NCBI RefSeq assembly: GCF_018918285.1
Contig: NZ_JAHLQF010000001.1
Coordinates: forward strand, 124,001-188,000
Source of the DNA: Clostridium mobile
Lineage (GTDB): Bacteria > Bacillota > Clostridia > Clostridiales > Clostridiaceae
Length of the DNA: 64,000 nucleotides
Direction of reading: 5' to 3'
Shown here in pieces: positions 59,975 through 64,000 of this stretch. The position numbers and the translations under genes were made by a program. The notes under the pieces were generated by a model. That model searched no databases. It was not told the origin of the DNA and worked only from the letters and a program-made list of their open reading frames with translations. How positions within the stretch are numbered: position 1 is the first letter of the stretch; each line of letters opens with the position of its first letter.

Positions 59975-61273
59975 TTATTTACCATATTTTTTTAAATAAA
60001 AACTCTTCTTTTTTACTATATTATTAAGTGCATATATAAAATAGTCTATTTCATTGAAATTATTATAAACTCCAAAACTAACCCTTACCATGCCAGGTTT
60101 ATTTTCATGTTCTCTTGATATTCTAATAACCTCTTCTGGACTTATATTTAACAATTTTTGAACATAAGGATGGGCGCAAAAACACCCACTTCTAACTCCT
60201 ATTCCAAACTCATTAGATAATATCTTTGAAACAACTTCATGATATATTCCTTCCACATTAAAGGTTATTATAGATACATTTTCATTGCAATTTCTACAAT
60301 ATAGCTTCACTTGTGGCACTCGCTCCATGCGGCTCAATGTGTATTTCAGTAATTTATTTTCATAATCCTCTATATTTTTCATATTTAAATTTTTTAAAGT
60401 TTTAATGGCAGATGTAAGTGCTACAACTCCTAGTACATTAGGTGAACCAGATTCATCTTTTTCAGGAGTATCAAGCCATTTTACATAATCATGAGTTACC
60501 ACATCTACAGTTCCCCCTCCAGAATAATCTGGTGGCAAATCTCCTAGCTCATCTTTAGGTCCAATTAATACACCTATCCCAAAGGGTGCATACATTTTAT
60601 GAGCAGAAAACACCAAGTAGTCTATATGCTCTGGGGAATTAAAAGGTTTAATATCTACGGGAGCATGGGGAACTAATTGGGCTCCATCTACTAAAATTTT
60701 TGCACCATAGCTGTGAGCGATTTTAGCAATAGTATGAATTTGATTTTTATATCCTGTTACATTAGAAGCACCTGTAACCGCTACAAGCCTAACTTTTCCT
60801 TCATGTTTCTTTAAACTCTCTTCTAAGTGATCTAGACATAACCTACCATGACTATCTACTTTAACGTACTCTACTTTAAATTTTCTCCAAGGAAGATCAT
60901 TAGAGTGATGTTCCATTTCCGTAGATAAAATAACATCATCCTTGTACTTACTATATAACATATTAGCTAGTTTATTAATTCCTTCTGTTGCATTCTTTAT
61001 AAATATAATTGATGAATTATTTAAATCTGCACCTACAAACTTAGCTACAGCCTTTCTCCCATTTTCATAAAACTTAGTTGAAATTTGTGACTTATACCCC
61101 ATTCCTCTGTGTATAGAGGAATAGTAGGGTAAAAAAGCTATTAAATCTTCAACAACATTTTTGAAAGCTGGAGTGGTAGCCGCATTATCTAAGTTCACAT
61201 ATCTTACTTTTCTCCCATCTGCTATAGGTACTAATGTCTTTTCTCCTACAACTAAATTATAATAATTGTACAT
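59975..61273 (-). CDS. Class V aminotransferase / cysteine desulfurase-like protein
   Basis: A 432-residue PLP enzyme of the Csd/SufS-like group: YVNLDNAATTPAFKNV, IIFIKNATEGINKLA, LVDGAQLVPHAPVDI, VFSAHKMYAPFGIGVLIG (Schiff-base Lys) and FGIGVRSGCFCAHPYVQKLL, where the Cys aligns with the group II desulfurase nucleophile. It is longer than SufS and not accompanied by suf genes, so it may act on cysteine for another sulfur acceptor or have a different substrate. RBS AGGAGTGGAG before ATG 61273. Confidence 0.85.
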   Translation of the reverse strand: MYNYYNLVVGEKTLVPIADGRKVRYVNLDNAATTPAFKNVVEDLIAFLPYYSSIHRGMGYKSQISTKFYENGRKAVAKFVGADLNNSSIIFIKNATEGINKLANMLYSKYKDDVILSTEMEHHSNDLPWRKFKVEYVKVDSHGRLCLDHLEESLKKHEGKVRLVAVTGASNVTGYKNQIHTIAKIAHSYGAKILVDGAQLVPHAPVDIKPFNSPEHIDYLVFSAHKMYAPFGIGVLIGPKDELGDLPPDYSGGGTVDVVTHDYVKWLDTPEKDESGSPNVLGVVALTSAIKTLKNLNMKNIEDYENKLLKYTLSRMERVPQVKLYCRNCNENVSIITFNVEGIYHEVVSKILSNEFGIGVRSGCFCAHPYVQKLLNISPEEVIRISREHENKPGMVRVSFGVYNNFNEIDYFIYALNNIVKKKSFYLKKYGK

Positions 61274-61344
61274 AAATCTCCACTCCTAATAATTCTCTTT
61301 ATATATACTATGAGAGTAGACAAAAATGAAACATTCTTTTTAAT

Positions 61345-61554
61345 CTATTTTTTCACGTATTTATCAATTATAGCTCTTGTTACTATAAGATAAATAATTA
61401 AATTTCCCGGTGTGTTCAATATTCCAAATAATCCCCAAAGCCAATACTTTCTCTCCCCTCTTTTTTTCGCATCATTAAATATCCATAATCCTTGTAATAA
61501 AAGTATGGGGATCACTATAAATAAAAAAATTATGTGAAATTTACTTAACTTCAT
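61345..61554 (-). CDS. Small membrane protein, PLDc_N/YxlE-like
   Basis: A 69-residue protein with two membrane helices (FHIIFLFIVIPILLLQGLWIF and a second around LWGLFGILNTPGNLIIYLIV), separated by NDAKKRGERKYW. This resembles the PLDc_N-type small membrane proteins YxlD/YxlE that act with YxlC as negative regulators of sigma-Y in Bacillus. Its position after a sigma factor and a YxlC-like gene supports the comparison. RBS GGGAGG; overlaps the upstream gene by 4 bases. Confidence 0.7.
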   Translation of the reverse strand: MKLSKFHIIFLFIVIPILLLQGLWIFNDAKKRGERKYWLWGLFGILNTPGNLIIYLIVTRAIIDKYVKK

Positions 61555-61862
61555 GATCTGTCCTCCCTTAGAAAAAGGTTTCTAGTTATAGGTAGTACTA
61601 TAAGAGGGGCTAATATCATTATGGCTACTTGAAAATATATTATAAATTCTATTCCCCAAATAAAAGTTAAGCTGAACAATCCTAACAAAATCCCAAATGC
61701 TAAGAAAACGAAAATTAAGTTATCTTTTATTCTATTCCTTCTTTCTTTAATCTCCATGCCCTTTTTCACTATTTCTTCTATATTTAAACTTATATCAAAA
61801 TTATCATTTGTTAAAATATCCATAAATTCTTTCATATTTTCAAAGTCTTTATTATTATTCAT
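61551..61862 (-). CDS. Putative anti-sigma factor component (YxlC-like)
   Basis: A 103-residue protein: a soluble acidic N-terminus (MNNNKDFENMKEFMDILTND, about 45 residues) then two membrane helices (LIFVFLAFGILLGLFSLTFIW and FIIYFQVAIMILAPLIVLPIT). The gene overlaps the sigma factor gene by 8 bases. The arrangement fits a membrane anti-sigma factor that binds the sigma factor through its short cytosolic N-terminus, like YxlC; sequence similarity is faint by eye. Confidence 0.65.
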   Translation of the reverse strand: MNNNKDFENMKEFMDILTNDNFDISLNIEEIVKKGMEIKERRNRIKDNLIFVFLAFGILLGLFSLTFIWGIEFIIYFQVAIMILAPLIVLPITRNLFLREDRS

Positions 61863-62394
61863 CTATTATCCCTCTTTCCTTCATTTTCTTTATCAAAGTT
61901 TTTATTGAATTATGAAGTCTAGATCTAACTGTACCCACGGGACATTTCATGATATTCGCTATTTCTTCATAAGTAAAATTGTAATAATGCTTTAAAATAA
62001 AAGTCGTTCTCTTCTCATAAGGCAGTTCCTGCAATATTTCTAAAGCCTGCTTTATTAAAATATTGTTTAAAACTTTATTTTCTAAATTATCTTTAGTAAT
62101 TTCTATTTCCTCATTAAAAGATAGTATATTTTTATTTCTTCTTAACTTATCCCTATATAGATTTGTAGCAATAGTTATAAGCCAAGTGGAGAATCTATAC
62201 TTAGGAGTAAATTTATCAATATTAACTATGGCCCTTAGCAAAGTTTCTTGTATAATATCCTTTGCTTCCTCTGTATTACCAGTAAGCTTTATTACATATC
62301 CCTTTAATATATTATAATTATTATTTATTAAGAGAGTCATAGCCTCCTTATCTCCAGCTTTAGCTGATTGTACCAAAGCTTTCTCTTCTACCAA
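61855..62394 (-). CDS. ECF-type RNA polymerase sigma factor (SigY-like)
   Basis: A sigma-70 family protein of about 179 residues with region 2 (LKGYVIKLTGNTEEAKDIIQ, then FSTWLITIATNLYRDKLRR) and region 4 (ILQELPYEKRTTFILKHYYN, then IMKCPVGTVRSRLHNSIKTL). There is no region 1 or 3, so it is extracytoplasmic-function type. I prefer TTG 62394, spaced correctly from CAGGTGAT; a GTG at 62403 lies within that site. It is read from the ABC exporter genes upstream and precedes the two anti-sigma-like membrane genes. Confidence 0.88.
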   Translation of the reverse strand: MVEEKALVQSAKAGDKEAMTLLINNNYNILKGYVIKLTGNTEEAKDIIQETLLRAIVNIDKFTPKYRFSTWLITIATNLYRDKLRRNKNILSFNEEIEITKDNLENKVLNNILIKQALEILQELPYEKRTTFILKHYYNFTYEEIANIMKCPVGTVRSRLHNSIKTLIKKMKERGIIDE

Positions 62395-62415
62395 ATCTAT
62401 CACCTGCCTAAGGGT

Positions 62416-63210
62416 TTATACTAATTTTTCATAAACAAAATTTCCCGTTATTTTATTAAATAAAATGTAATCTATAATATAAATTATTGTTCCTAATATT
62501 AGTAAAATACTATTAGTTAATAAAAAAACACCTGTTATTTGACCAACTAATAATAAAATTATAGGTAATACTATAAGTCCACTAACTTGTTGAGCTTCTT
62601 GGAATGTCTTAGATTTAGCTGAAATCAATACGGTAAAGGTAAGTCCAAGTAACGTAATTGCAGGCACTAAATAAAGTATTAATATAGTCCATTTTACATT
62701 TGGGAAAATAATTCTTCCAAAATATTTCCAACTTCCCAAATTTACTACTATACCAAATGCTAAAAAAGAGATTATAGTTATACAATATGAAGGTATAAAC
62801 ACCCCTAATACTTTACCTCTGAATAGTTCTTTTAAGCTTATAGGTGTATAAAATAAAGTTTCCAATGTTTTATGTTCCCTTTCTCCAACAAAGCTACTAG
62901 CTCCAATTATACTTGAGCACATAATTGGTATTAAAAGAAAAAATGCTGGAAAAATATAATCTATGGATGCTTTAATTATCCTTTGTTCTGTAGCAAGTTC
63001 TCCATAATTCAAAGGTAAAATTTCTAACAAACCTTTCATATCTTTTATAAGGCTAGAAGTATCTTTAGAAAAATTAACACCCATTAAAATTACGCTAGGC
63101 ATTATAACAACCATTAATAAAGGTACTATTATCATGGGCAAGTATATTTGTTTTGATGAAAAAATTTCTTTTATATCCTTCTTTATTAAAGCAATTTCTT
63201 TATTACTCAA
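62416..63210 (-). CDS. ABC-2 type transporter permease
   Basis: A permease of about 264 residues with six helices. LMVVIMPSVILMGVNF opens it, SSFVGEREHKTLETLFYTPISLKELFRGKVLG is the ABC-2 coupling signature, and it ends with LLTNSILLILGTIIYIIDYI. The start is taken as TTG 63210 (MSNKEIALIKKD), 6 bases after AAGGGGGG; an open extension to TTG 63234 has no RBS. It overlaps the ATPase stop by 8 bases. It resembles the ABC-2 permease encoded in the SigY-type operon. Confidence 0.88.
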   Translation of the reverse strand: MSNKEIALIKKDIKEIFSSKQIYLPMIIVPLLMVVIMPSVILMGVNFSKDTSSLIKDMKGLLEILPLNYGELATEQRIIKASIDYIFPAFFLLIPIMCSSIIGASSFVGEREHKTLETLFYTPISLKELFRGKVLGVFIPSYCITIISFLAFGIVVNLGSWKYFGRIIFPNVKWTILILYLVPAITLLGLTFTVLISAKSKTFQEAQQVSGLIVLPIILLLVGQITGVFLLTNSILLILGTIIYIIDYILFNKITGNFVYEKLV

Positions 63211-64000
63211 TCTTATCCCCCCTTGTGTAAGCAAAATATAATTCTTCTAAACTACATATTGAATTTTTAACTTCATAAATTTTACCACCATTATTAATTA
63301 CATTAGTTAATATTTGAGGAATTTCTTCCTCTGAATTTATTTCTCTTTTATATACACCACTGCTCTTTTCAGAAAATCCCAAGTTATTAGGAATATCATA
63401 CCCTCTTATTATTAAATTATCTCCTATGTCTTTTTCTTTTGCTAATTTTTTAAAGCTTCCAAAACCTAATATTTTTCCCTTATTAATAAATCCATAGGTA
63501 TCACATATATCCTCCGCATACCTTAATTGGTGAGTACACATAAATACAGTCGTACCGCTTTCATAAACCATATTCTTTATAAGTTCTGTTACATTTTGAG
63601 CAGTTTCAGGATCCAATCCTGAAGTTGGTTCATCTAAAAAAACTATTTTAGGGTTGTTAATTAAAGCAATAGCTAAACTTATTCTTTTTTTCATACCTGT
63701 ACTATACTCTTTTACTTTCTTGTCTCTATGTTCATATAATCCTAATTTTTTTAGTATATCTTCTACTCTAGTTTTTAAAACCAAATAAGGCAAATCATGC
63801 AACTTTCCAAAAAACATTAGATTTTCTTTGCCAGATAAATTTTCATAGCATGCAGCTGTCTCAGTCATTACGCTGCAGATTTTATGGATTTCATGGGCTT
63901 CTTTTACTATGTCTTTTCCTAATATTTCTCCTCTCCCTGCAGTAGGTTTTAAAATACCATTTAAAATTCTTATAGTTGTGGTTTTACCAGAGCCATTAGG
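63203..64000 (-). CDS. ABC transporter ATP-binding protein (partial)
   Basis: The frame is open to the right edge, so the first roughly 35 residues are missing; 265 residues are visible. They begin at Walker A (PNGSGKTTTIRILNG), then VMTETAACYENLSGKENL (Q-loop region), C-loop YSTGMKKRISLAIAL, Walker B IVFLDEPTSGLDPE and the CTHQLRYAEDI H-loop. It is the exporter ATPase of the following permease and probably the first or an early gene of the sigma-factor operon. Confidence 0.93.
   Translation of the reverse strand, partial: PNGSGKTTTIRILNGILKPTAGRGEILGKDIVKEAHEIHKICSVMTETAACYENLSGKENLMFFGKLHDLPYLVLKTRVEDILKKLGLYEHRDKKVKEYSTGMKKRISLAIALINNPKIVFLDEPTSGLDPETAQNVTELIKNMVYESGTTVFMCTHQLRYAEDICDTYGFINKGKILGFGSFKKLAKEKDIGDNLIIRGYDIPNNLGFSEKSSGVYKREINSEEEIPQILTNVINNGGKIYEVKNSICSLEELYFAYTRGDKIE

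Overview
The window is about 64 kb of a very AT-rich, low-GC Gram-positive chromosome. Codon choice, AGGAGG-type ribosome binding sites, TTG starts, an alpha/beta small acid-soluble spore protein, a CotS-like coat protein, an [Fe]-hydrogenase-system regulator (TM1266 family) and an IspH-ribosomal protein S1 fusion all point to an anaerobic endospore former of the genus Clostridium or a close relative. I saw no rRNA, tRNA, CRISPR array, transposase or complete prophage. Most of it is core chromosome, with a few accessory cassettes.

Layout. 0-6.5 kb: miaB-mutS-mutL-miaA on the minus strand (tRNA modification and mismatch repair; miaA runs off the left edge). 6.6-10 kb: an aminotransferase, a GNAT protein and a CotS-like protein. 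10-17 kb: ispH-rpsA fusion, cmk, aroH, a BaiN-like flavoprotein, an RpiR regulator, rluB and a ZIP transporter. 17-24 kb: a glycosyltransferase, a soluble zinc-binding chemoreceptor, a nitroreductase, a tiny Cys-rich protein, ECF S component, TM1266-type regulator, HutP and a MATE exporter. 24-31 kb: cell-wall/secreted enzymes, YitT, a DUF4397 protein and a three-gene MoxR/VWA/repeat-protein cassette. 31-38.4 kb: a ten-gene Mrp/Mbh-type cation/proton antiporter operon with three MrpD-like subunits and no hydrogenase. 38.6-42.4 kb: a CymR-like rrf2-cysK-nifS-mnmA operon linking cysteine supply to tRNA thiolation. 42.4-46.3 kb: a heterodimeric multidrug ABC exporter behind an attenuator leader. 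46.3-50.7 kb: ferritin-like protein, Met-rich protein, an isolated holin/endolysin pair, an amidase-like protein, a cyclase and a SASP. 50.8-54.7 kb: tyrS with a Tyr T-box, mgtE with a leader ORF, and a free-standing pyruvate-kinase C-terminal domain. 54.8-57.6 kb: metNIQ under two tandem SAM-I riboswitches. 57.8-64 kb: an ABC-2 exporter, a cysteine-desulfurase-like enzyme, and an ECF sigma factor with two small membrane/anti-sigma-like partners downstream of another ABC exporter that runs off the right edge.

The strongest unreported-looking signals are regulatory and lie in gaps between genes. (i) The ABC exporter leader (46.0-46.3 kb) encodes a 22-residue peptide with its own strong RBS and contains mutually exclusive pairings plus two terminators, the layout of ribosome-mediated antibiotic-inducible attenuation. 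(ii) A 31-residue ORF just upstream of the magnesium transporter mgtE begins Met-Asp-Ile-Asp-Pro-Gly-Pro, resembling the Asp/Pro-rich leader MgtL that senses low magnesium by destabilising ribosomes. (iii) Two SAM-I riboswitches, each with its own terminator, lie in series before metNIQ. (iv) A consensus promoter of the rrf2-cysK operon carries a 14-bp palindrome between its -35 and -10 boxes.
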